64,000 bases of DNA from assembly GCF_011759605.1 (NCBI RefSeq), contig NZ_JAAOYX010000003.1, positions 484,107 to 548,106 on the forward strand. Reading direction: 5' to 3'. The notes below the pieces were generated by a model. It saw only the letters and a list, made by a program, of their open reading frames with translations, did no database searches and was not told the DNA's origin. Position 1 is the first letter of the stretch, and each line of letters opens with the position of its first letter. Source of the stretch: Luteibacter sp. SG786. Lineage in GTDB: Bacteria; Pseudomonadota; Gammaproteobacteria; Xanthomonadales; Rhodanobacteraceae. Both the position numbers and the translations under genes were made by a program. Below, piece by piece: positions 27,039 through 35,348 of this stretch.

Positions 27039-29471
27039 TCAGAAGCGATAGGCGATCTTGCCGTACCAGTAGCGGCCGTTGAAACCGAAGGGCGACAGCG
27101 AGGAGTACTGCAGGCCATCCGCGCGGTCCTCGTACACGTTGGCCAGCGAAGCCTTGGTCGGGTACTGGTTGGTGAGGTTGTCCACGCCCAAGGTGAAGGT
27201 CCACGCCTCCCAGGCATATCTGCCGGAAAGATCGAGCAGCCAGCGCGCGGCGAACTTCTGGTCCTGGCTGCCGTCGTCGGCGTCGCCGCGGCGGATCACC
27301 GAGCCGTACCGCGTGAGGTTCGCATGCAGACCGAAGCCCTTCAGTTCCCAGTCGCCGCCGAATACGTATTTGGTGCGCGGCGTGGACGAGGTGAGCAGGC
27401 CTTCGCTGGCGCGGCCGAACGCCGGCGTGGAGATTTCCAGCACCTTGGTCTTGTTGTAGTTGCCGCTCGCCGTGAGGTTGAGCCTGCCCCAGTCGGCCAG
27501 ATCCATCCGGTAGTCGGCGATCAGGTCGGCGCCGCGCGTGCGCGTGGTGGCGCCGTTGACGAAGAACTGCGCACCGGTGACCTGGCTGTTCGGGATGCTT
27601 ACCGCAATCTGATCCGAATACAGGATCGCGTGGGCCACACGGATCTGATACAGGTCGAGGGTCGCGCTGAAATTGCTCCATGGCTGCCACACCGCGCCCA
27701 GGCCATAGTTGGTCGATTTCTCCGGCTTCAGGGGCTTGGCACCGAGCGCGATCGCCGCCGGGTCCGACGTGCGGTATGTACCTATCTGCGCGAGCGCGCC
27801 GTTCTGGATCAGCGTCACGACCGATTCGTAGTTCTGCTGTGCCAGCGACGGGGCACGGAAGCCGTTGGAAGCCGTGCCGCGCAGAGCGAACGTATCGGTG
27901 AACTGATACCGTGCCGACAACTTGCCCGAGCGCGTGGAACCGGCGTCGCTGTAGTGTTCGTAACGACCGGCCAGGCCTGCGGAGAGCTTGGATGTCACGT
28001 CCGTTTCCAGATCCACGTACGCCGCCTGGCTGTGGCGTCCGAAGCTGCCGGCCACCTCGGGTGTCAGACCCGGAAACACCTGCGAGCCTCCCGCGTACGG
28101 CGTGTCGGTGCCGGGAATCAGCGTGTTGGGGTCAAAGAAGTAGGAGTCCGGGTCGCCGGACTCGATGTCATAGGTTTCCTTGCGGTATTCGGCGCCGAAC
28201 GCCACCGTGACCGGATTGGGTAGGAAGCCGACGTGCACGTCCTTGCTCAGGTCCAGGTTGGCCACGCTTTGCTTGTTGCGGAACGTGCCGGCATTGAAAT
28301 ACGTCGGCGAATAGCCTTGCGTGTAGTACAGGTTGGTATTGACGCTGTTGGCGATGTCGAACGCCAGGTTGTTCTCGCCGTGGTCTGCCGAGAAATCCCA
28401 GTGCCAGCCACCATCCGTGGTTCCGCGCACGCCCAGCACCGCCGCGATGTCGTTGCTGTGATTGACGATCTGCGGAAGGAAACCGTTCGGGTAGATTTCG
28501 GGGACATTGCGCGCCGAATCGTAGGCGCGGTAATAGCCGTTGGAGGTGACGTCGCGTCTGCTGCCGTTGAGGTAGCCGTACAGTTCGACGCCATGCGCAA
28601 TGTCGTAGCCGAAGTTGAGCAGCAGCTGGTACGTCTTCACCGCCGGGTCGCCATAGCGCTCGTACGGTATGCCGGATGGGTTTGGGGCGCCCGCGAGCGT
28701 GGTGGACCTGTCGCGGTTCTCCGCGCGATTGGTGTTCATGGTGTTCTGGTAGTTCCACGCTACGCGCATCCAGCCGGGCGCGCTGCCTTCCGGACCACCG
28801 AGCGGCACGCCCAGGCTGCCCTGCACACCGTTCTGCGCGCCGTCGCCCTTGTCCATGATGCCGCCGCTGGCGGTGATGTCGTTGCCGCCTGCGGCGCCGC
28901 CTCGCTTGAGCACCACGTTGATCACGCCGGCGATGGCGTCGGAGCCGTACTGTGCCGCGGCGCCGTCGCGCAGCACTTCGATATGATCGATCGCGGCGAT
29001 CGGAATCGAATTGAGGTCAACCGGTGCCGAGCCGCGGCCAACCGACGAGTTGTAATTGACCAGGCTGGTAGTGTGGTAACGCTTGCCGTCCACCAGCACC
29101 AGCACCTGGTCTGGCGACATGCCGCGCAGACTCGCTGGCCGGATCGCGTCGTTACCGTCGTTGATGGCGGGGCGGGGGAAGTCCAGCGACGGGAGCAGGG
29201 TGCTCAGGGCGCTAGCCAGGTCGGTGCTGCCGGTCGCGTTGAGATCGGCGGGGCTCAAGACGTCGATGGGCGCGAGGGATTCGGACGCGGTGCGGTCGGT
29301 GCTGCGCGTTCCGGTGACTACGACTTGCTGGAGCAGCTTGGCTTTGTCGGGCGTCGCCGTGTCGGCGGCGGGCGTATCGTCGGCCCAGGCCGTCGAGGCG
29401 GCAAGGGCATGCGTCAAGCAAAAAGGTAGCAGCGCGGCCGCCGGCAGGCGCCGCTTGAGTCGTCTTGTCAT
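27039..29471 (-). CDS. TonB-dependent outer-membrane receptor of the amine-oxidase operon
   Basis: An 810-residue receptor with signal peptide, TonB box-like segment (LQQVVVTGTR), plug domain (ASLRGMSPDQVLVLVDGKRYH, EVLRDGAAAQYGSDAIAGVINVVLK) and a beta-barrel ending in aromatic YWYGKIAYRF. Plug and barrel are complete. It starts the minus-strand operon with the amine oxidase 83 bases downstream, so it may import the oxidase's substrate across the outer membrane. No iron box was recognised. Two dyads upstream at 29577-29596 and 29642-29661 are candidate operators. Confidence 0.9.
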   Translation of the reverse strand: MTRRLKRRLPAAALLPFCLTHALAASTAWADDTPAADTATPDKAKLLQQVVVTGTRSTDRTASESLAPIDVLSPADLNATGSTDLASALSTLLPSLDFPRPAINDGNDAIRPASLRGMSPDQVLVLVDGKRYHTTSLVNYNSSVGRGSAPVDLNSIPIAAIDHIEVLRDGAAAQYGSDAIAGVINVVLKRGGAAGGNDITASGGIMDKGDGAQNGVQGSLGVPLGGPEGSAPGWMRVAWNYQNTMNTNRAENRDRSTTLAGAPNPSGIPYERYGDPAVKTYQLLLNFGYDIAHGVELYGYLNGSRRDVTSNGYYRAYDSARNVPEIYPNGFLPQIVNHSNDIAAVLGVRGTTDGGWHWDFSADHGENNLAFDIANSVNTNLYYTQGYSPTYFNAGTFRNKQSVANLDLSKDVHVGFLPNPVTVAFGAEYRKETYDIESGDPDSYFFDPNTLIPGTDTPYAGGSQVFPGLTPEVAGSFGRHSQAAYVDLETDVTSKLSAGLAGRYEHYSDAGSTRSGKLSARYQFTDTFALRGTASNGFRAPSLAQQNYESVVTLIQNGALAQIGTYRTSDPAAIALGAKPLKPEKSTNYGLGAVWQPWSNFSATLDLYQIRVAHAILYSDQIAVSIPNSQVTGAQFFVNGATTRTRGADLIADYRMDLADWGRLNLTASGNYNKTKVLEISTPAFGRASEGLLTSSTPRTKYVFGGDWELKGFGLHANLTRYGSVIRRGDADDGSQDQKFAARWLLDLSGRYAWEAWTFTLGVDNLTNQYPTKASLANVYEDRADGLQYSSLSPFGFNGRYWYGKIAYRF

Positions 29472-29576
29472 CGGTGGTTTCCCCGGTCAGGCAGTCAGTA
29501 GATAAGGCTCCTTGGCTGGATCTGCGCGTCGCAGCAGGTCCTCCCCAGGGCTGCGACGATTCGAGGCTAAGCGCTA

Positions 29577-29596
29577 ATGTTGCGGTGCGTCAACAT
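29577..29596. promoter_or_regulatory. Candidate operator upstream of the TonB receptor operon
   Basis: Perfect 6-base arms ATGTTG and CAACAT separated by 8 bases, about 105 bases upstream of the receptor start. A second perfect dyad with 7-base arms (ATTTTGC / GCAAAAT) lies at 29642-29661. Both are A+T-rich compared with their surroundings. Regulator unknown. Confidence 0.4.
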
Positions 29597-29641
29597 CTGG
29601 CTATATGGGCGTCATTAGGCTGTAATGGTCGGCCAAGCCAC

Positions 29642-29661
29642 ATTTTGCGTTGCGGCAAAAT
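29642..29661. promoter_or_regulatory. Second dyad between the receptor operon and the HAD gene
   Basis: Arms of 7 bases with a 6-base centre, 8 bases before the HAD gene stop on the minus strand. It lacks a T-tract, so it is not a clear terminator. It could be an operator or a weak transcript end. Confidence 0.35.
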
Positions 29662-29668
29662 CGGGTGC

Positions 29669-30304
29669 CTACGTCCGGTCGGCGATCCTGGAGTCGTCGA
29701 TGAAGGCGGCGATGGCGTCGCCGACACTGGCTTCGCTATCGCAGCGTCGCGCTGCCATTCCTGCAGCCACGGCGCCGTCGACATTCGCCTGCGCGTCGTC
29801 GATAAACAACGTGTCCCCTGCGCGCCACCCTAGTTTTTCGAGGACGGCGACATAGACGCCAGGATCCGGCTTGGCCACGCCGAACTCGGCCGCCACATGG
29901 GCCCGGCCGCGAAAGAGCGGGAACAGCGCCGGCACGATGTGTTCCCACTGTGCGGCGAGAAGGCGTCCGTTGTTGGTAAGGATAGCGATGCCGATGCCCC
30001 GCGAGGCCAGGGACGAGATGTGCCTTATGAGTCCAGGGCGTATGCGCGTTGCAAGTCGGCGAGCCTCCGTCCAGACATCGACAGGCAAACGCACGCCCAA
30101 CATCTTGCCGATGGCTTCAAGGTACTCGTCTGGACTGAGGCGCCCGGCATCGGCATCCGCTTCCACGCCCGAGGCATAGATCGCGGCATGAACCTCAGCC
30201 GCGCTCCGTTGAAGCACCGTGGCAATATGACTGACGCGGACAGCGGGTTGGTAATCGACCAGCACGCCGTCCATGTCGAAAAGAATGTTCTTCATCGCCG
30301 GCAT
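29669..30304 (-). CDS. HAD-superfamily hydrolase (phosphatase-like)
   Basis: A 211-residue HAD protein. Motif I DMDGVLVDY carries the nucleophile Asp (with the acid/base Asp two residues later), motif II is ILTNNG, motif III a Lys in GVAKPDPGVY, and motif IV LFIDDAQANVDGA. The cap inserted after motif I is helical, as in small-molecule phosphatases such as YihX. ATG 30304 and 30295 are both possible starts. Substrate unknown. No operon partner is obvious; a hairpin separates it from the gene upstream. Confidence 0.87.
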   Translation of the reverse strand: MPAMKNILFDMDGVLVDYQPAVRVSHIATVLQRSAAEVHAAIYASGVEADADAGRLSPDEYLEAIGKMLGVRLPVDVWTEARRLATRIRPGLIRHISSLASRGIGIAILTNNGRLLAAQWEHIVPALFPLFRGRAHVAAEFGVAKPDPGVYVAVLEKLGWRAGDTLFIDDAQANVDGAVAAGMAARRCDSEASVGDAIAAFIDDSRIADRT

Positions 30305-30320
30305 GGTATCTCAGGCACGA

Positions 30321-30351
30321 AAGAAGCCCGCGGGACACCCGCGGGCTTCTT
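30321..30351 (-). terminator. Terminator after the DUF2383 gene
   Basis: Perfect 14-bp arms (30321-30334 and 30338-30351) with a 3-base loop. The arms end in AAGAA/TTCTT, so it can act on either strand; it lies 19 bases past the DUF2383 stop. Confidence 0.8.
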
Positions 30352-30370
30352 CCGGAACCATTGCCTGGGA

Positions 30371-30832
30371 TCAGGACTTGGCGTGCAACGCGTGCTTCAG
30401 GTCGCGCATCTGGTCATGCCCACTCTTCACAGACACATAGGCCTCGTTGATGGCCGAACGGGTGCCGGCGGAGACGTCGTTGTCCTTCAGGGCGTCTTCG
30501 TACTTCGCCTTGATGTGGTCTTCGCCGCGCTCGACTTCGTCCACGATGGCGGTGTCGTCCTTCGAGCTCATCTTCGCGCGCAGTTCCACGAACATGCGGT
30601 GGGCCTTGGCGAGGACGGTGCCGTCGTCTTCCGGCGTGCCGCCCAGCGAGCGCACCTGCTGCTGCAGGCGCTGCGTCACCTGGCGCCGTTCGGCCGCCCG
30701 GCTCTGGAATACGGCGGCGTAACGGGTGTTTTCGGCGTCTTTTGCCGCTTCGCCGTAGCCCTCGGCGCTGTCGATGGTGGTCTCGATCAGGTTGTTGAGA
30801 ACCTTGATGTCATGTTCGGTACTGCTGGTCAT
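30371..30832 (-). CDS. DUF2383 four-helix-bundle protein (PA2169 family)
   Basis: A 153-residue helical protein that matches the PA2169/DUF2383 ferritin-like family: DIKVLNNLIETTIDSAEGY at the start, then RRQVTQRLQQQVRSLGG and a central ERGEDHIKAKYEDAL helix that carries metal-ligand-like Glu and His residues. Related proteins rise under stress, but the biochemical role is unclear. AAGGAG lies nine bases before ATG 30832. The open frame continues 46 codons further upstream without similarity. A single gene with its own terminator. Confidence 0.85.
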   Translation of the reverse strand: MTSSTEHDIKVLNNLIETTIDSAEGYGEAAKDAENTRYAAVFQSRAAERRQVTQRLQQQVRSLGGTPEDDGTVLAKAHRMFVELRAKMSSKDDTAIVDEVERGEDHIKAKYEDALKDNDVSAGTRSAINEAYVSVKSGHDQMRDLKHALHAKS

Positions 30833-31004
30833 CGTCGTGGGCTCCTTGGACTCTGGGTGAGTCGTCTTGGGAGTGCCAGCTTCGCGGCCGGGGCATGCAT
30901 AGAGTCGTGAACGCCGCGTCTGGACGGCGAGCACAAACCCTCCTCGTTCATTCATGCGAGCTCGTTGCATACTTCCGGATCACGTGGCGACAACGGAGAC
31001 ATCC

Positions 31005-31817
31005 ATGGCATCCAACCGCCGCGCCCTGGTCACGGGCGCATCCGCCGGTATCGGCGAAGCCTTCGCCCGCGAACTCGCGCGTCGCGGTCACGACCTGGTG
31101 CTCACCGCCCGGCGCGCCGACCGGCTCGAGGCGCTGGCGAAGGAGCTGCGCGAGCGCCATGCCATCGAGGCGATCGTCGCACCGCTGGACCTGGCCAGGG
31201 CAGACGGCCCGGAAGCCCTCGTCGCCGCCCTGGAGGCGCAAGGACTTTCGATCGACGTGCTCGTGAACAACGCGGGGTATGGGGTACCGGGGTATTTTGA
31301 GGACCAGCCCTGGTCGACCCATGCGGCCTTCATCCAGGTGCTGATGACGGCGCCCAGCGAACTGGCGTATCGCCTGCTGCCCGCCATGAAGGCCCGCGGT
31401 TATGGGCGCATCCTCAACATCGCCTCGCTGGCCGGTCATGTTCCCGGCTCCGCGGGCCACACTCTGTACGCCGCGTCGAAGGCGTACCTCATCAAGTTCT
31501 CGCAATCCCTTGCGCTTGAATGCGCTGGCACTGGGGTGCACGTCACCGCCGTGTGTCCCGGTTTCACGCGTTCCGAGTTCCATGACGTTACCGGGTCGCG
31601 CGAGCTGGTCTCCAAGATGCCGGACTTCATGTGGATGGATGCCCCTACCGTGGCTCGCCAGGGCCTGGAGGCCGTGGAGGCGGGGAAGGCGGTTTACGTC
31701 AACGGCCGCGTCAATAACGCGATCAAGGGCCTGTTCAAACTGCTGCCCGACGCGCTGGCGCTCAGGATGGTCGCGAAGCAGGGCCGCCGCTTCCGCACCG
31801 GGCCCAGGCGGGGGTGA
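31005..31817 (+). CDS. Short-chain dehydrogenase/reductase
   Basis: A 270-residue classical SDR. The NAD(P)-binding motif is TGASAGIGEAF, followed by LVNNAGYGVPG and the catalytic YAASKAY (Tyr, Lys), with a Ser in NIASLAGHVPGSAGH upstream of it. The 'SAGIGEAFARELARRGHDLVLTARR' start, given here by its key glycines, is shared with SDRs annotated YqjQ or DltE-like, which act on short acyl or lipid substrates. ATG 31005 has GGAGA close upstream; the frame stays open 17 codons earlier. The substrate cannot be inferred. It is followed by a separate transcription unit. Confidence 0.9.
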   Translation: MASNRRALVTGASAGIGEAFARELARRGHDLVLTARRADRLEALAKELRERHAIEAIVAPLDLARADGPEALVAALEAQGLSIDVLVNNAGYGVPGYFEDQPWSTHAAFIQVLMTAPSELAYRLLPAMKARGYGRILNIASLAGHVPGSAGHTLYAASKAYLIKFSQSLALECAGTGVHVTAVCPGFTRSEFHDVTGSRELVSKMPDFMWMDAPTVARQGLEAVEAGKAVYVNGRVNNAIKGLFKLLPDALALRMVAKQGRRFRTGPRRG

Positions 31818-31924
31818 TCCGTTACCCGTGACCTTTGGCATAGGCCCTTTCCGGCACAGGGGGGCTAGCCTCATCCGGTTTGCGGTGCGTCCCGCGCCGC
31901 CCCAGCCGTCCATGGGGACCATCG

Positions 31925-34264
31925 ATGTCGACCAAACGTAATGCGGCGCTTTCCGGCGCCGTTCTTCTTGCCCTGATCGGGGCCTCCGCCGCGAGCGCGG
32001 CGGTGACCACCGACGACTACCGCCGCGCGGACTCGTTCCTCGCCAACAACACCATGCCGCTGGTGGATCATTCGGTGCAGCGCGTCACCTGGATCGACGA
32101 CGGCCACTTCTGGTATCGAGATCACGACAAGGACGGCGACCAGTTCATCAAGGTGGACGCCGCCACGGGCGAAGCCACCCGCGCCTTCGATCGCGACAAG
32201 ATGGCTGCCGCGCTCTCCGCGGCCACCGGGAAGAAGGTCGACGCGGGCAAGCTCCCGATCACCGGTTTCGTCGTGCGCCCCGACGACGGACTGGACGTCA
32301 CCTCGGGTGGCAAGAACTACGTTTGCGACAAGGCCATCGGCAAGTGCGAACTCGCCGCGGTGAAGAAGGACGCCAAGGGCAAGGAATATGGCAGCGAACC
32401 GGGCTTGAAATCGCCGGACGGCAAATCGGAAGCCTTCATCCGCGACTGGAACCTCTGGGTGCGGGATGTGGCGACGGGCGCGGAAACGCAACTCACCACC
32501 GACGGTGTGAAGGATTACGGTTACGCCACCGACAACGCCGGCTGGAAGCACACCGACGAGGCCATCCTCGTGTGGTCGCCGGACTCGAAGAAGATCGCCA
32601 CCTTCCAGCAGGACCAGCGCAAGACCGGCGAGATGACGCTCGTGAGCGTCAACGTGGGTCACCCGAAGGTGGATACCTGGAAGTACCCGCTGCCGGGCGA
32701 CAAGGACGTGACCATGATCGAGCGTGTCGTGATCGACGTGCCGACGAAGAAGGTGGTTCGCTTCAAGATGCCGGCCGACCAGCATCGCTCCACCATCTGC
32801 GACGATGTCTCGTGCAGCCCGGGCGTGTGGGACGACGTGCGCTGGGCGGCCGACGGCAAGAGCATCGCCTTCGTGTCCACCGCGCGCGACCATACGCATG
32901 AGTGGTTCCGCATCGCCAATCCGGAAACCGGCGAAGTGCGCACCGTGTTCGACGAAAAGGCGAAAACCTATTTCGAAGGCGGCAACGACAAGGCCAACTG
33001 GCAGTACGTGCCCGAAACCGACGAGGTGATCTGGTTCTCCGAGCGGAGCAACTGGGGCCACCTGTACATGTACAGCCTGAAGACCGGCAAGCTCGAGCAC
33101 TCGATCACTTCCGGCGACTGGAACGTCACCCAGGTGCTCCACGTCGATCCGAAGACGAAGACGATCTGGTTCCGCGGCGTGGGTCGCGAGAAGGGCGTCG
33201 ATCCGTATTACCAGCAGTTCTACAAGGTGGGCTTCGACGGCAAGGGCCTGACCCTGCTGACGCCGGAAAACGCCGACCATAGCGTGTCCATGTCGAAGGA
33301 CGGCACGTATTTCTTCGATTCGTACTCGACGATCGACACGCCGCCCGTCGCGCTCGTGCGCCGTTCCGATACCGGCGCCACGGTGAAGGAAATCGCCCGC
33401 GCCGACATCTCGCGCCTGAAGGCGAAGGGCTGGGTACCGCCCACCGCCTTCACTGTGAAGGCGCGCGATGGCAAGACCGACCTCTACGGCCAGATGTTCA
33501 AGCCCACGAATTTCGATCCTTCGAAGAAGTACCCGCTCGTGGTCTACATCTACCCGGGCCCGCAGACCGGCTCCGTGCGCACCCGCAGTTTCATCCCTTC
33601 GCACGGCGACAACCAGGCGCTGGCCGAACTGGGCTTCGTCGTGGTGGCGGTGGACGGCATGGGCACGCCGTGGCGCTCCAAGGCCTTCCACGACGCGTAC
33701 TTCCAGAACATCGGCGACAACACGCTGCCCGACCAGGTGGCGGCGGTGAAGCAGCTGGTGAAGAAGTATTCGTGGCTGGACGGCGATCGCGTGGGTATCT
33801 GGGGCCACTCCGGCGGCGGCAACGCCACGGCGACGGCGATGTTCCGCTACGCGGACGTCTTCAAGGTCGGTATCTCGGAGTCGGGCAACCACGACAACCG
33901 CAACTACGAGGACGACTGGGCCGAGAAGTGGCAGGGCCTGCTGGTCAAGGACAAGGACGGCAACTCCAATTACGACGACCAGGCGAACCAGAAGTGGGCG
34001 TCGGGCCTGAAGGGGCACCTGATGCTGGCGCACGGCACCTCGGACGATAACGTGCCGCCGTACGAGACCCTGCTGGTGGTCGATGCCCTCATCAAGGCCA
34101 ACAAGGATTTCGACCTGGTCATGATCCCCAACGCCCACCACGGCTACGGTGCCGCCACGCAGTACATGACGCGCCGCCGCTGGGACTACTTCGTTCGCTA
34201 CCTCAAGGGCGAAACGCCGCCCAAGGAATTCGAACTGACACCTCTGACCCCTCCGGGTCATTGA
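31925..34264 (+). CDS. Exported S9 family prolyl peptidase (dipeptidyl-peptidase IV-like)
   Basis: A 779-residue secreted peptidase with signal peptide (MSTKRNAALSGAVLLALIGASAASA core), a long N-terminal beta-propeller (DPPIV N-domain) and a C-terminal alpha/beta hydrolase. The nucleophile elbow is GIWGHSGGGNA; the acid is in HGTSDDNVPP and the base in NAHHGYG. Classical DPP IV has GWSYGG, so the GHSGGG variant is a distinct subgroup within S9. ATG 31925 is preferred over the in-frame 31880. Followed by a strong terminator. It probably supplies amino acids from proline-containing peptides (family-level inference). Confidence 0.9.
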   Translation: MSTKRNAALSGAVLLALIGASAASAAVTTDDYRRADSFLANNTMPLVDHSVQRVTWIDDGHFWYRDHDKDGDQFIKVDAATGEATRAFDRDKMAAALSAATGKKVDAGKLPITGFVVRPDDGLDVTSGGKNYVCDKAIGKCELAAVKKDAKGKEYGSEPGLKSPDGKSEAFIRDWNLWVRDVATGAETQLTTDGVKDYGYATDNAGWKHTDEAILVWSPDSKKIATFQQDQRKTGEMTLVSVNVGHPKVDTWKYPLPGDKDVTMIERVVIDVPTKKVVRFKMPADQHRSTICDDVSCSPGVWDDVRWAADGKSIAFVSTARDHTHEWFRIANPETGEVRTVFDEKAKTYFEGGNDKANWQYVPETDEVIWFSERSNWGHLYMYSLKTGKLEHSITSGDWNVTQVLHVDPKTKTIWFRGVGREKGVDPYYQQFYKVGFDGKGLTLLTPENADHSVSMSKDGTYFFDSYSTIDTPPVALVRRSDTGATVKEIARADISRLKAKGWVPPTAFTVKARDGKTDLYGQMFKPTNFDPSKKYPLVVYIYPGPQTGSVRTRSFIPSHGDNQALAELGFVVVAVDGMGTPWRSKAFHDAYFQNIGDNTLPDQVAAVKQLVKKYSWLDGDRVGIWGHSGGGNATATAMFRYADVFKVGISESGNHDNRNYEDDWAEKWQGLLVKDKDGNSNYDDQANQKWASGLKGHLMLAHGTSDDNVPPYETLLVVDALIKANKDFDLVMIPNAHHGYGAATQYMTRRRWDYFVRYLKGETPPKEFELTPLTPPGH

Positions 34265-34268
34265 TACG

Positions 34269-34298
34269 AAAACCCCGCCGAGTGGCGGGGTTTTTTTT
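34269..34298 (+). terminator. Terminator after the S9 peptidase
   Basis: Arms of 11 bp (34269-34279 and 34284-34294) with a GAGT loop, ending in T8 (34291-34298). The inserted repeat begins right after the T-run. Confidence 0.93.
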
Positions 34299-34551
34299 GG
34301 TTCATCGCGGAAGTCCGGGGATGCATGCCGCATGCATCGGTTCATTCGCCAAGGCGAATGCATGTAGCCAGCGGCTGGCGCCGCCGTAGCTCGGACGGTA
34401 GGGCCAGAGCCTTCGGGCACCAAGGGCCCATGCGAAGCGCTACGGTGCATAGCGCTTTGGCGACTCCGAACTCGTGGGCGCCGGGGCGAGCTCGCGGAAA
34501 CCACAGCCGTCGACCCGAAACATCTGTGCCCCCGGTAATCCGTGAAGAACC
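34299..34551. repeat. MITE-like modular element inserted at the S9 peptidase terminator
   Basis: The 253-base element starts and ends with related 22-base inverted ends (34299-34320 and 34530-34551, 17 of 22 matching). It is flanked by T8 on both sides (34291-34298 and 34552-34559), consistent with an 8-base target-site duplication, though homopolymers make this ambiguous. Inside are module A (34332-34416), with the perfect palindrome CATTCGCC/GGCGAATG, and module C (34418-34462), both also present inverted at 23.6-24.3 kb. It contains no coding frame of note and lacks module B. A nonautonomous transposable element is inferred. Confidence 0.8.
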
Positions 34552-34557
34552 TTTTTT

Positions 34558-35145
34558 TTAGGCCTTCGCCGGCACGAAGCGCATGGCTGCCGCGTTCATG
34601 CAGTAGCGGAGACCCGTGGGTTGCGGGCCATCGTCGAACACATGGCCAAGGTGCGCGTCGCAGCGGGCGCAATTCACGGCAATGCGTTCCTCGATCAGGC
34701 TGCGGTCGGTCTTCTGGGTGATGTTGCGTCGGGAGATCGGCTGCCAGAAGCTCGGCCAGCCCGTGCCCGAGTCGAACTTGGTCGCCGAGTCGTACAGCGC
34801 GGTGTCGCAGCCGATGCAGCGATAGAGGCCGTTGTCGTGCCGGTCCCAGCCATCGCCCGTATAGGCCGGCTCCGTGCCGTCGTGGCGGGTGACGTAGTAC
34901 GACCTGGTGCTCAGCTTCGCTTTCCATTGCTCGTCGGTGAGCACCACGCGCGGCTTGACGCAGGTGCCCAGCGGCCTCTTGTCGTCGGCGAAGCAGTCCA
35001 GGGTGACATTGCCGCCCTTTGGCGCAGGCGCGTCGGCCGCAACGGCAGGACGCGTGGCCCGCAGCAGGAAGGGCAGTGAAGCGGACGCGGCGACGGTGGC
35101 GGTCAATACGCCGAGGAACCGGCGACGTTCGGGATCGATACGCAT
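34558..35145 (-). CDS. msrB: Tat-exported peptide-methionine (R)-S-oxide reductase
   Basis: MsrB repairs methionine-R-sulfoxide. The 195-residue protein has a twin-arginine signal (ERRRFLGVLTATVAAS) before the MsrB domain, so it should act in the periplasm. The two CxxC zinc pairs are in YRCIGCDT and NCARCDAHLGH, and the catalytic cysteine sits in LRYCMNAAAMRF, matching the family's RYCxN. The gene's TAA stop is read from the end of a T8 run that flanks the inserted repeat at 34299-34551. It is transcribed alone, divergent from the DUF6543 gene. Confidence 0.93.
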   Translation of the reverse strand: MRIDPERRRFLGVLTATVAASASLPFLLRATRPAVAADAPAPKGGNVTLDCFADDKRPLGTCVKPRVVLTDEQWKAKLSTRSYYVTRHDGTEPAYTGDGWDRHDNGLYRCIGCDTALYDSATKFDSGTGWPSFWQPISRRNITQKTDRSLIEERIAVNCARCDAHLGHVFDDGPQPTGLRYCMNAAAMRFVPAKA

Positions 35146-35348
35146 GTTGCCTCCGGAAAGGAAAAGGCGCCCGGGTGGACGCCCCTTTCCCGTAAGACCG
35201 GGCCTGGGCTGGGGACCTTACACGGGTGGCGCGCCTACATTGGCCCCTTCGTAAATCTCACAGATCGTCGGCGCGGCCCACGACAGACCGCCAGGGTTGG
35301 GCGCATCTAACCTAAGGCGAATCCCACGCCCAAGAACAGACATTGGAC

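Noticed and set aside
31871-34927. Antisense frame of about 1000 codons over the S9 peptidase and the repeat
   Set aside because: It crosses a terminator, an inserted repeat and two real genes; the translation has no motif.
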